From Candidatus Micrarchaeum acidiphilum ARMAN-2 (GTDB lineage: Archaea > Micrarchaeota > Micrarchaeia > Micrarchaeales > Micrarchaeaceae): a stretch of 64,000 nt of DNA. The notes beneath the pieces were generated by a model. It did no database searches, was not told the origin of the DNA, and was given only the letters and a program-made list of their open reading frames with translations. The position numbers and the translations under genes are program-made. The stretch's first letter is position 1, and each line of letters starts with the position of its first letter. Below are positions 1-7,260 of this stretch, piece by piece. Location of the stretch: contig GG697240.1 of assembly GCA_009387755.1 (NCBI GenBank), forward strand, positions 126,001 to 190,000, read 5' to 3'.

Positions 1-1
1 T

Positions 2-469
2 GAGGACTATTTCGGCAAGTTTGAGCTTTCCTATTCCGAAGTTGAGTCTGGGGTGGCTGCAATGCCGATGAGCGCAGAGGAAACCGTAGCAGGCGCAAAG
101 AACAGGGCGCTAAGGGCGTTGGAAAAGTTCAAAGGATATGATTATGCGGTCGGAGCTGAAGGGGGTGTGGAAAAGACGCAGTTTGGAATGATGGTGTGCA
201 ACTATGTCGTAATAATGGACAAATACGGCAAGGTAGGGGTAGGCGGAGGAACCGAATTCATCATTCCGAAATACATGGAAGCCAGGCTTGCAAAAGGCGA
301 GGAGCTGAGTGAAATCATAGACGAGCTGATGGGCATTGAGGGAACCAAATATTCGGGAGGGGCAATAGGCGCCCTGACGAAGGGAATGGTGGGAAGGGAT
401 GAGACTTTCAGGATCGCCACGCATTTTGCACTGATACCGTTTGTGAATGCAGAGCTATTTAGAAAGTAA
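2..469 (+). CDS. Inosine/xanthosine triphosphatase, YjjX/DUF84 family (5' partial)
   Basis: The frame is open from the left edge and ends in TAA, so the true start lies outside the window. Residues after the first internal ATG (base 53) follow the YjjX/DUF84 pattern: PMSAEETVAGAKNRA, a YAVGAEGGVE strand, a late KYSGGAIGALTKG loop and a terminal LIPFVNAELF. These proteins hydrolyse noncanonical purine nucleotides (ITP, XTP) in the cytosol, cleaning the nucleotide pool. The codons before base 53 encode a compatible EDYFGKFELSYSEVESGV, so the ATG at 53 is internal. The next gene is 149 bp downstream behind an AT-rich promoter-like stretch. Confidence 0.85.
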   Translation, partial: EDYFGKFELSYSEVESGVAAMPMSAEETVAGAKNRALRALEKFKGYDYAVGAEGGVEKTQFGMMVCNYVVIMDKYGKVGVGGGTEFIIPKYMEARLAKGEELSEIIDELMGIEGTKYSGGAIGALTKGMVGRDETFRIATHFALIPFVNAELFRK

Positions 470-519
470 TGCGCCCGTTGCAGCAGTGCGATTTTAAGGC
501 GTAGCTTATTCTAGGAGGA

Positions 520-585
520 ATAGATTATTATATTATTTATATAACAATAATAATATAATATTTATAATATTTAAATCAAATCACA
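520..585 (+). promoter_or_regulatory. AT-rich promoter region before the oxidoreductase
   Basis: The 149-base gap holds a run of TAATAATATAATATTTATAATATTTAAATC-like A+T sequence (about 523-580) with several overlapping TATA-box candidates, followed by a purine-rich GGAAAGGGG at 602-610 that could serve as a ribosome binding site for the GTG start at 619. The exact box cannot be picked by eye. Confidence 0.45.
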
Positions 586-618
586 TAAAAAGTTGATTAT
601 TGGAAAGGGGCGAGCGCA

Positions 619-1614
619 GTGGAGAAGCTTACTTATGGAATAATAGGTCTTGGACATATTGCCGAGAAGGCATATCTTAAGGCGGCAGGGTATGCTGCAG
701 GAGCCGAGCTAATTGCGGTGTGTGACAAGGATAAATCAAGACTTGCTTTGGCAGATGGTCTTGGAGTAAGCACGTATTCCAACTATGGTGATATGATTGC
801 CAAGGAAAAACCGGATTTTATAGTTGCGCTTACGCCGCATAACGAATATCATGATATTATCAAGGCTGCAGCCAGACGTGGGATAGGCGTATTCAAGGAA
901 AAGCCGCTCGGGCGCGACTTGAAGGAGGCAAAACGCTTTGTTGCTCTTGCAGAGAAGAACGAAATAAAGCTTGGAGTAGGTTTGCAGCGCAGATTCAGCA
1001 GCCTCAACAGAAACTTTGAGAGCATGAAAAATGCGATATCCGGGATATTCTTTGTAGAAGGCAAGTACACCATGCACGTTGACAATCCTGGCGAGGGATG
1101 GCGCGGGCAAAAAAGCCTCGCTGGAGGCGGCTGCATAATAGACATGGGATATCATATGCTAGACATGCTCATATGGTATTTTGGCATGCCGGAGTATGTA
1201 CACGCGTATATTAGCACGGCAGCTATGCCGAAGACGAATTATGACGCTGAGGACACTGCGCTTGTAAGCTTTAAGTATGGGAATGGGGCATACGGATCTG
1301 TGACCATATCTAGGTATTACTACCCGAAAACAGAATATGTAAAGGCCGTTGGCAATAACTTTGTAGGCGCCCTTGAAAGGGAAAGCGCAGAGTTGATAAA
1401 CAAGGACGGCAGAGTTGTGAAGCGGATGGACTACAAGTATGACATGGTGAACCTGGCGGCAGTGCAGATTGACAATTTCTGCAGGTTGATAAAAGGCGAT
1501 AAGAATGCGGTTGACTTGATTCCGGATAACCTCAGGGTTATGTCACTGATAGACGCAATTTATGCATCGGCCAACAAGGGCAGGTATGTCAAGGTAAACC
1601 ATGCGGGGGTGTAA
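619..1614 (+). CDS. Gfo/Idh/MocA-family NAD(P)-dependent oxidoreductase
   Basis: A 331-aa cytosolic protein with a GTG start preceded by a purine-rich GGAAAGGGG. The N-terminal Rossmann fold is clear: GIIGLGHIA at residues 7-15 binds the dinucleotide. EKP at 94-96 carries the lysine conserved in this family, and GGGCIIDMGYHMLD at 169-182 holds the Asp and His of the catalytic site. The C-terminal half fits the family's alpha/beta substrate domain. Members oxidise or reduce sugars, inositols or similar polyols; the substrate cannot be read from sequence. The IscU-like gene follows without a gap, so the two are probably cotranscribed, although no functional link between them is obvious. Confidence 0.88.
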   Translation: MEKLTYGIIGLGHIAEKAYLKAAGYAAGAELIAVCDKDKSRLALADGLGVSTYSNYGDMIAKEKPDFIVALTPHNEYHDIIKAAARRGIGVFKEKPLGRDLKEAKRFVALAEKNEIKLGVGLQRRFSSLNRNFESMKNAISGIFFVEGKYTMHVDNPGEGWRGQKSLAGGGCIIDMGYHMLDMLIWYFGMPEYVHAYISTAAMPKTNYDAEDTALVSFKYGNGAYGSVTISRYYYPKTEYVKAVGNNFVGALERESAELINKDGRVVKRMDYKYDMVNLAAVQIDNFCRLIKGDKNAVDLIPDNLRVMSLIDAIYASANKGRYVKVNHAGV

Positions 1615-1620
1615 TTGATA

Positions 1621-2007
1621 ATGGAAGGCAGCAGTTTTAGTTTATGGTCTATCGAAAAGCTTGGCAATATAAAGAACAGAGGTAAGCCTGCAAAATTCAA
1701 TGCGAGCGCCAACCTGGAAAACACGATGTGCGGGGACGATGTCACAGTTTATCTCAGTATACAGGACAATAGAATAAAAGATGCATCGTTCGAAGGGGAG
1801 GGCTGTTCAGCAACAGTAGCCGCTGCGGACGCACTAATGGAGTTCATAAAGAGCAAGGAAGTGGATGAAGTGGTGTCATTTGGAAGTGATTTCATGGAGA
1901 GCCTGCTAAACGTGAAGATCGAGCCTTCGCGCAGCAGGTGTGTCAATCTGGGGCTCAGGGCGGTAAAGGCGGCGATAGCAGAATATTCCAAGAGCGCAAC
2001 ATCTTGA
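1621..2007 (+). CDS. IscU/SufU/NifU-N iron-sulfur cluster scaffold
   Basis: A 128-aa protein of the IscU/NifU N-terminal family, which assembles [2Fe-2S]/[4Fe-4S] clusters and passes them to apoproteins. All three cluster-ligand cysteines are present with the usual surroundings: ENTMCGDDVTV (C37), GEGCSATVAAADAL (C62) and RSRCVNLGL (C107). The ATG at 1621 is preferred; a TTG at 1615, directly after the upstream TAA, would add two residues. No cysteine desulfurase or HscAB homologue is nearby. The gene is probably in one transcript with the oxidoreductase. Confidence 0.88.
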   Translation: MEGSSFSLWSIEKLGNIKNRGKPAKFNASANLENTMCGDDVTVYLSIQDNRIKDASFEGEGCSATVAAADALMEFIKSKEVDEVVSFGSDFMESLLNVKIEPSRSRCVNLGLRAVKAAIAEYSKSATS

Positions 2008-2027
2008 TGATTTTACGGGTGTAATAT

Positions 2028-2717
2028 ATGGCAGATATTGAATTTGAAACCAAGAAGGAAAAGATAAAGAAGGTATATGAAAAATTGACCAAGGTCCTCC
2101 AGACTGAGGAGATAGTGCTAGTTGGCGGTTCGGCAATGCTGCTAACTGCGGATCACGAAAGAAAATTAAACGATCTTGACGTTGCAGTGCCCCCGAAGGC
2201 ACTTGTTGGCGTACCTGACACGCTTGCGCATGAGATGGGTTTCGAGATGTTTATGGATGGTCCCAAACTTATGACACTGACTGACACGGAGACAGGGCTT
2301 GAGGCAGAGGTCAGCGCAAAAAATTGCGGAAATCTAAATGCAAAGCTCGGCCTTCCAAAGTATACCGAGGAGAAGCCCACAATATTGGGCTTGGATTTGT
2401 GGAAGGTAATAAGAGACTCAGTAATTGTCGATGAAATCAGGACTCCTTCGCCATTCCACCAAGTTTTAATGAAATATAACCTATGGAGATTCAGAGGTGA
2501 TGGCAAGATATCCGGGCAGAAGGACGCGGAGGACATCAAGAAGCTGCTTGCATTTTATTATAAGGGCAGTTTGAGCATGTTTTACAATTCCTTCAACGAT
2601 AGGGACCTGGTCAATAGCAACGTAGATGCAAAACAGTTCAAGTTGGATATGGAGTTGATCTCTGGCATTGCATCTGAAAGAGATATGGCCGGACAGATGG
2701 AAAATAACAAAGCATAG
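2028..2717 (+). CDS. Nucleotidyltransferase-fold protein of unknown role
   Basis: A 229-aa protein. Residues 29-38 (IVLVGGSAML) and 48-52 (NDLDV) form the G-G-S...D-x-D signature of the polymerase-beta-like nucleotidyltransferase fold, the only firm domain call. Nucleotide transfer to RNA, protein or a small molecule is typical of the fold, but no substrate domain is recognisable here. The gene opens a four-gene same-strand set (aaRS-like, dTMP-kinase-like, deaminase-like) with gaps of 13-22 bp and one overlap, suggesting one transcript. It is not a MNT/HEPN pair. Confidence 0.6.
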   Translation: MADIEFETKKEKIKKVYEKLTKVLQTEEIVLVGGSAMLLTADHERKLNDLDVAVPPKALVGVPDTLAHEMGFEMFMDGPKLMTLTDTETGLEAEVSAKNCGNLNAKLGLPKYTEEKPTILGLDLWKVIRDSVIVDEIRTPSPFHQVLMKYNLWRFRGDGKISGQKDAEDIKKLLAFYYKGSLSMFYNSFNDRDLVNSNVDAKQFKLDMELISGIASERDMAGQMENNKA

Positions 2718-2730
2718 AGGCGATTGTCGC

Positions 2731-3954
2731 ATGTATAAGGAAAACGCATTGTATGAAATGCTTGATGATTGCACTTATATCGGAACCTCGAAGGACCGGA
2801 TAAAGCTTTCGAGTCTAGAAGAGAAAGAGCATTTTATAATACCGTTTACGTACATAAACCTGACGCACATGGCGCTCAATGTTTTTAGCGTCGCATCCAT
2901 GCTTAGTTCGGCCGGGCACCAAGTTTCAATATTGTTGCACGACAACAACGTACTGTCATATAAGACCTCGACCCGGGCGGTGTTTCCGTCTAGTGTTCTG
3001 TCCGTTGAAAGGTACTCCGAATACCTAGTCGAGGAGATAACTGGTCTGCTCAAGATATTGGGAGCGAACATGTCAAATATTTCAATAATCAAGTCCTCCG
3101 ACACGTGGTATTACCTTGCAAAGAACAAGTTTGACCTTCTAAACTTCTATTACCAGCTGGGAAACATAAGCCTCAGCCCGAAGAGTACTGACAAAGCGCT
3201 ATACAGTACATTCTACCACGTAATACAGAGGCCTTTGGATATGTACGCAATAAATAACTTTTCAAAGATATTCGGCAGCAAGTTTAAGGATCCGAAGTTT
3301 GTTATAGTGCTGGGCAACAGGGCGGAATCCTATATAAAGATTGGCGAAGCGATGCAGAATAGGTACTCGTACTACAAGGGTTTGAAGATACCTGTGGTGC
3401 TTAGATTAAAAGACATACCGATGTTTATGTACGACAAGAAGATGCCGAGCCAGCAGATGAATTACGAGGAACTGTATTCTGTGATAAAAGCCCTCAGGAT
3501 TGACGAGAGGGATAAGGCTAAATTCGTAAACAACTTTATATTGCCATTTGAAAAGTTCTTAAAATACCAGAACATCATTAGAAGCGATCTGGGGTTGAAA
3601 ACCAAGAAGCTTACCGACAGGACCATAGCTGATTATTTTTACGCGATGTATAGGATATTTGACAGGCTTCTAGAAAAGGTTGACTTGTCGGAGAACAGGG
3701 AAGAGATCAGCATAAAGACAAGCGAATATTTCAACCAGATTAGGAGCATAATCACGCACAAGGCGATACTGAAAATCCTGCCGCTTTGCGACGGGGCTAA
3801 TAAGGTCTCGGATATAGCGAAGAAATCGAACATGAATATAGCAAATGTCAGCGCTTATATCAACAAGATGAGGGCTGCAGGCATTGTAACTACTGACCAG
3901 AAGCCCAAAATTAGGTTCAGCAGCATCGTGATAAATTCGGATGTATTTTCATGA
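2731..3954 (+). CDS. Degenerate class I aminoacyl-tRNA synthetase-like (TyrRS/TrpRS-type) protein with C-terminal winged helix
   Basis: Taken from the ATG at 2731, 13 bp after the upstream stop (407 aa); an upstream ATG at 2668 would overlap the previous gene. Residues 34-75 resemble the HUP nucleotide-binding core of TyrRS/TrpRS, with YINLTHMAL where a HIGH motif (HLGH) belongs, then SAGHQVSILLHDNN like the 'G..v..llaD' strand. LKILGAN...IIKSSDTW (108-126), FYHVIQRPLDMY (161-172), VIVLGNRAE (191-199) and KKMPSQQM (236-243) occupy the places of the family's Ser/Asp region, 'QpaD' helix and KMSKS loop. Both ATP signatures are altered, so canonical tRNA charging is doubtful. Residues about 345-400 look like a winged helix. 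The fold call is by pattern only and its function is unknown. Confidence 0.5.
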   Translation: MYKENALYEMLDDCTYIGTSKDRIKLSSLEEKEHFIIPFTYINLTHMALNVFSVASMLSSAGHQVSILLHDNNVLSYKTSTRAVFPSSVLSVERYSEYLVEEITGLLKILGANMSNISIIKSSDTWYYLAKNKFDLLNFYYQLGNISLSPKSTDKALYSTFYHVIQRPLDMYAINNFSKIFGSKFKDPKFVIVLGNRAESYIKIGEAMQNRYSYYKGLKIPVVLRLKDIPMFMYDKKMPSQQMNYEELYSVIKALRIDERDKAKFVNNFILPFEKFLKYQNIIRSDLGLKTKKLTDRTIADYFYAMYRIFDRLLEKVDLSENREEISIKTSEYFNQIRSIITHKAILKILPLCDGANKVSDIAKKSNMNIANVSAYINKMRAAGIVTTDQKPKIRFSSIVINSDVFS

Positions 3955-3976
3955 GGTTTTGCTTATAGGTGTTCAT

Positions 3977-4624
3977 ATGCCTTTTATAGTAGTAGAGGGA
4001 GTTAATGGAGCTGGAAAAACAGTAGCGTCTAGCAAGCTTGCGGAGGCTCTCGGAAATGCACAGATTGTCAAGACCCCAATGCCGGGGTTTCTTGAGGAGC
4101 TGAAGGAGTATTTTGTCAGGAACCAGGAAAATATTGTGGCCAGAGTGACGTTCTTCGACGCTGCTACAAAGCACACCTGTGATTTGATAAGGGATATGCT
4201 TTGCAGGGACCCCAACAGATTTGTCATTGCTGACAGATACTGGTATTCTACAATGGCTTCCCACCTAGCTTATGACAGGGTATTCAACGGATCCAAAAGC
4301 AGGGATGAGATAATCGAGATAATGAACATTTCAAAAAAGTACTTCATCAGGCCAGACTTGGTGATACTGATTGATGTGGACCCAGAAGAGAGGCGCAGGA
4401 GGATAGCGCTGAGGAAGGACGGAAGAGATGATGCTTGGCATACGGAAAACGCAGATGAAAGGCTATTTGTTGCGTTCAAGGAAGAGTATGAGAAGGTATT
4501 TGACGATCTTAGGAAGGATGGTACAAAAATTCTAAAAGTGAATAATACGAGGACGGAGATCGACCAGACCGCCGAGATAATACGCAAGGCTACCGGTATA
4601 ATGTTAAAGAGGAATACTGCATGA
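3977..4624 (+). CDS. Thymidylate kinase-like P-loop nucleotide kinase
   Basis: A 215-aa cytosolic kinase. VEGVNGAGKT at residues 6-15 is a Walker A loop, DRYWYST at 86-92 is the DRx motif of dTMP kinases, and an arginine-rich LID (RRRRIALRKDGRDD) lies near 139-152. dTMP kinases convert dTMP to dTDP. The ATG at 3977 has an AGGTG ribosome binding site 6 bases upstream; an earlier ATG at 3941 would sit inside the preceding gene. Its stop overlaps the deaminase start by ATGA, so the two are translationally coupled. It could be the housekeeping tmk or a specialised paralogue serving the cluster. Confidence 0.75.
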   Translation: MPFIVVEGVNGAGKTVASSKLAEALGNAQIVKTPMPGFLEELKEYFVRNQENIVARVTFFDAATKHTCDLIRDMLCRDPNRFVIADRYWYSTMASHLAYDRVFNGSKSRDEIIEIMNISKKYFIRPDLVILIDVDPEERRRRIALRKDGRDDAWHTENADERLFVAFKEEYEKVFDDLRKDGTKILKVNNTRTEIDQTAEIIRKATGIMLKRNTA

Positions 4625-5187
4625 GCACCAAGATAAAATTTGGATCCGAAAAGGCCGCCGAGACAGAAAAGTTTATCCCGGAATGCGTCAGTCTTGCTAG
4701 GAAGAGCGACTGCAACGAATCCAACTACGGCGCAGTAATAGTATATGAAGGGAAGGTGGTCGGCTCGGGATACAACCACATACCGGAAGTGCTTGCGGGC
4801 GAGTATACCTGCAAAGCCTGCCCGCGCAGAAATGTGGAGCTCCATGGCGGAGTGGGATTCGAACTGTGCGTAACTATTCATGCCGAGGAGGCCGCAATAC
4901 AGGACTTTTACGCCAGGAACGGCTTCAACAAAGAACTGCTTTCCAAGTCTACTATGATAGTTGAGAGGTTGAACAAGAATGGAGAGTTGAGTGTATTCAA
5001 CAGCGAATTTGTGCCGTATTGCACGAAATGCGCAGGAGAAGTATACAAAGCCGGGCTGAAGGAGGTTATTTATCACAGGTCTGACGGTTTTATGTCTTTC
5101 AGCCCAAAGGAGCTTGTGCTTGACTCCGTTGCAAGCCTCGCCACAAACTGGCGCAGGCAAATATCCGAATTTACAAAAAAGGATTAG
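4621..5187 (+). CDS. CMP/dCMP deaminase-family zinc protein
   Basis: A 188-aa cytidine/deoxycytidylate deaminase-fold protein. HAE at residues 87-89 supplies one zinc ligand and the catalytic glutamate. PYCTKC at 132-137 supplies two cysteine ligands in a P-x-C-x-x-C form, one residue longer than the usual P-C-x-x-C. GAVIVYEGKVVGSGYNHIP at 37-55 is the first beta hairpin of the fold. dCMP deaminases make dUMP for thymidylate synthesis, which would pair naturally with the adjacent kinase. RNA-editing or riboflavin-type deaminases share the fold, so the substrate is open. Confidence 0.78.
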   Translation: MSTKIKFGSEKAAETEKFIPECVSLARKSDCNESNYGAVIVYEGKVVGSGYNHIPEVLAGEYTCKACPRRNVELHGGVGFELCVTIHAEEAAIQDFYARNGFNKELLSKSTMIVERLNKNGELSVFNSEFVPYCTKCAGEVYKAGLKEVIYHRSDGFMSFSPKELVLDSVASLATNWRRQISEFTKKD

Positions 5188-5193
5188 GCAGAC

Positions 5194-5814
5194 TTATCTG
5201 GATTTTAGCAGCCCGGCAGCTTTTTTTGCATATGTTCTGGCTATTGGGCCGTAGTCAACGCCGTGCATTTTATAGTATTTTTCGGTAGGCATGGACTTGT
5301 TATATTCTTTTTCTCCGGATATTCCAAGCCTTTCTACTAATTTAAGTATTTTCGATTTTGACTTGCCCTCTATTTCCATCGAGTATGGAAGGCGCGGAAA
5401 TTTGTCTATTGTTATGTTCATGCCGTTGAGTTCGTATTCGTCCCTGTCGCTCTCAAAATAGTCGTATTCAGAATAGGGTATGATTTTGTGGATTATCCTT
5501 GCTGTGGTGGCGAAATCGCTTACTGAAACCTCGTGCTCAAACCTGTTCCTGATGTCTTTTCCTATCTGCTCCTTAAGCGTAAGGGTGGTGCGCTTTCCGT
5601 CGGTACGAACACGTACCCATGTGGTTCTGTAGCTCTTTGCGCTTCTTTTTCCAGATATGTAGCCATTGATTGACCTGCTCGATATCTTTGTAACCTGGAA
5701 GTCGAATCGCCTGAAGTGGTATCTGCCCACAAGCTTCGCACCGGCCTTGCGAAGGCTGGTCTCTGCCTGCGCTTTTTTTATCCCAAAAAGGTTTATTTCG
5801 ATTTCGCGGGGCAT
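5194..5814 (-). CDS. CYTH-domain protein (class IV adenylate cyclase / triphosphatase superfamily)
   Basis: A 206-aa protein starting at the ATG at 5814; longer frames would run back into the tRNA-Ala gene. Residues 4-8 (EIEIN) stand in for the ExExK signature, with Asn in place of Lys, followed by WVRVRTDG, TTLTLKEQ and SMEIEG strands that build the CYTH tunnel. Members hydrolyse triphosphates such as inorganic triphosphate or thiamine triphosphate, or cyclise ATP; the activity cannot be assigned here. The start lies 26 bases after the 3' end of tRNA-Ala on the same strand, so the mRNA may be released by tRNA 3' processing. Confidence 0.75.
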   Translation of the reverse strand: MPREIEINLFGIKKAQAETSLRKAGAKLVGRYHFRRFDFQVTKISSRSINGYISGKRSAKSYRTTWVRVRTDGKRTTLTLKEQIGKDIRNRFEHEVSVSDFATTARIIHKIIPYSEYDYFESDRDEYELNGMNITIDKFPRLPYSMEIEGKSKSKILKLVERLGISGEKEYNKSMPTEKYYKMHGVDYGPIARTYAKKAAGLLKSR

Positions 5815-5840
5815 TGAACCACTGCTCTTAGAAGAAAATG

Positions 5841-5932
5841 TGGACTCTGCGGGATTTTCATGCATTTTGCGCATTTTGAACCCGCAACCTCCTGCATGCC
5901 ATGCAGGCGCGCTACCGTTGCGCCAAGAGCCC
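5841..5932 (-). tRNA. tRNA-Ala(GGC) with a 20-nt intron in the T loop
   Basis: The 92-base gene folds as GGGCTCT/AGAGTCC acceptor, GCGC D stem, CCTGC/GCAGG anticodon stem with loop ATGGCAT (anticodon GGC), and GCGGG/CCCGC T stem, discriminator A. The T loop is interrupted by 20 bases (5855-5874). These form a bulge-helix-bulge: central helix TTCA/TGAA, 3-nt bulges AAA and AAT, inner helix TGC/GCA. Cutting after the second base of each bulge leaves a 7-nt TTCAAAT loop, placing the intron at 59/60. CCA is not encoded. Confidence 0.9.
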
Positions 5933-5938
5933 ACGAAA

Positions 5939-6166
5939 TTATACTGGGGATACGAATATTATATTCCCTCCGCGGAGCAGGATCGTGCCGAGCTTTGCCT
6001 TGAGCTCTCCGTTGGCATCAAGCTCTTCGGCGTTGTCAAGCACTATGTTCATATGCGCATCGAAAGAAGTCACTTTGCCCCGGATGTTGAGGTTGTTCTT
6101 CAATCTTATCAGAACCTGCTGGCTTATTACCCTGTTTAGCAAGTCAAATGGTCTTTCTTGTTGCAT
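5939..6166 (-). CDS. Archaeal LSm (Sm-like) RNA-binding protein
   Basis: A 75-aa Sm-fold protein, normal size for archaeal LSm. Sm1 is LIRLKNNLNIRGKVTSFDAHMNIVLDNAEE and Sm2 is TILLRGGNIIFV near residues 61-72. Such proteins form rings that bind U-rich RNA ends and act in RNA chaperoning and tRNA or sRNA processing. The ATG at 6166 is preferred to a TTG at 6178. It sits at the downstream end of the RNA polymerase operon, 37 bases after rpoA'', and its stop is 6 bases before the tRNA-Ala 5' end. Confidence 0.9.
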   Translation of the reverse strand: MQQERPFDLLNRVISQQVLIRLKNNLNIRGKVTSFDAHMNIVLDNAEELDANGELKAKLGTILLRGGNIIFVSPV

Positions 6167-6203
6167 TTTATACACCAAAGTTTAGCGTTTCATGGGCTGC
6201 TAA

Positions 6204-7247
6204 TCAACTTATCCCTTTTATTTTCTTGAGGTCCTCGTTCTTTATCACTAGCTTGACCCTTCCAGTTCCTACCTTTATCTGCTTCCCGATAAGTATGTTC
6301 TCTGCGACGCCTTTCAGCTCGTCTACCTCCCCGAATATGCTGGCATTGACGAAGTGCTTGACCGTCTCCTCGTAAGCGGCCCGTGCGAAGACAGATGCCT
6401 TCTCCCCTGCGATGCCATGCCTGCCTGCGCTTCTGATTGCGCCGTTGTATGTCATTGTGTCGGCGAGCAGAGACACGTGCCTGAAGCTCACAGTAAAGCC
6501 CTCGTTTTCTATTGTGCTCTTGAGCTCATTGGCTATCATGTTCCTTGCCGCCTCTACCCCGTAAACTTTGAACACGTCAAAAAGGTTGTTGCTGTACAGC
6601 CTGTCCTTGTCCACGCCTTCGACATTTATTATTTCAGGCATATTGCTGCCGTTTGTGGTTATGTAGAATGTTCCGTCATCGTCCTGCTGTACTGACGCCT
6701 TAAGTATTCCCTGCACGCCCATTACGGCAGTATTCCTTATGTTTACAAAGGTTGTCCTTATCGCCTTTATGTCCTTCTTTGACTTGTATTTTATGGAGAG
6801 ATCATTGCCCGCGGCTGAAACCTCCACCTCTGGGAACTTTGAGGATATCTTGCCCACTATGAAGCGCAGCGTGGTATCATAGAGATCAAGTTTTTCCTTG
6901 TCAAACTGGAGCTGCATGGTCGCTGTCTTGAGGTCTTCTGAAAATTTAGATATTAGCGATCTCACCTTCACTTCCTCAATCCTGTGCCTCAGCTCTTTGG
7001 CCTTGTTGTAGTCCTTTTCGTCCTTCTTCTCGAGCCTTATAACCATTATAGGACTCTTCTGCTTCTTTCTTGCGTCTATTATCTCCAGTATTCTTGGCAG
7101 TCCGGTGACCACAGTAGAGGCTATGCCTGCGCTGTGGAAGGTCCTCAATACCATCTGCGTTGAGGGCTCGCCGAATGACTGGGCAGCTACCACACCCACT
7201 GGCTCTCCGGAAACTACTTCAAACGATGATTCCTTTTTATTTGGCAT
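6204..7247 (-). CDS. rpoA2: DNA-directed RNA polymerase subunit A'' (Rpo1C)
   Basis: A 347-aa subunit equal to the C-terminal third of bacterial beta'. [28 protein letters not shown] near the N-terminus is the trigger-loop region, followed by [19 protein letters not shown], which is invariant in A''. It completes the active site with A' and the clamp. The ATG at 7247 has an AGGTGAAT ribosome binding site; the frame extends to 7277 but would overlap rpoA'. The A'/A'' junction is at the usual archaeal split point and no intein is present. Confidence 0.97.
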   Translation of the reverse strand: MPNKKESSFEVVSGEPVGVVAAQSFGEPSTQMVLRTFHSAGIASTVVTGLPRILEIIDARKKQKSPIMVIRLEKKDEKDYNKAKELRHRIEEVKVRSLISKFSEDLKTATMQLQFDKEKLDLYDTTLRFIVGKISSKFPEVEVSAAGNDLSIKYKSKKDIKAIRTTFVNIRNTAVMGVQGILKASVQQDDDGTFYITTNGSNMPEIINVEGVDKDRLYSNNLFDVFKVYGVEAARNMIANELKSTIENEGFTVSFRHVSLLADTMTYNGAIRSAGRHGIAGEKASVFARAAYEETVKHFVNASIFGEVDELKGVAENILIGKQIKVGTGRVKLVIKNEDLKKIKGIS

Positions 7248-7260
7248 AACATTCACCTGT

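Noticed and set aside
2028-2717. MNT/HEPN toxin-antitoxin assignment for the nucleotidyltransferase
   Set aside because: The GGS...DLD motif fits the fold, but no HEPN gene is adjacent and the next gene is the aaRS-like protein.
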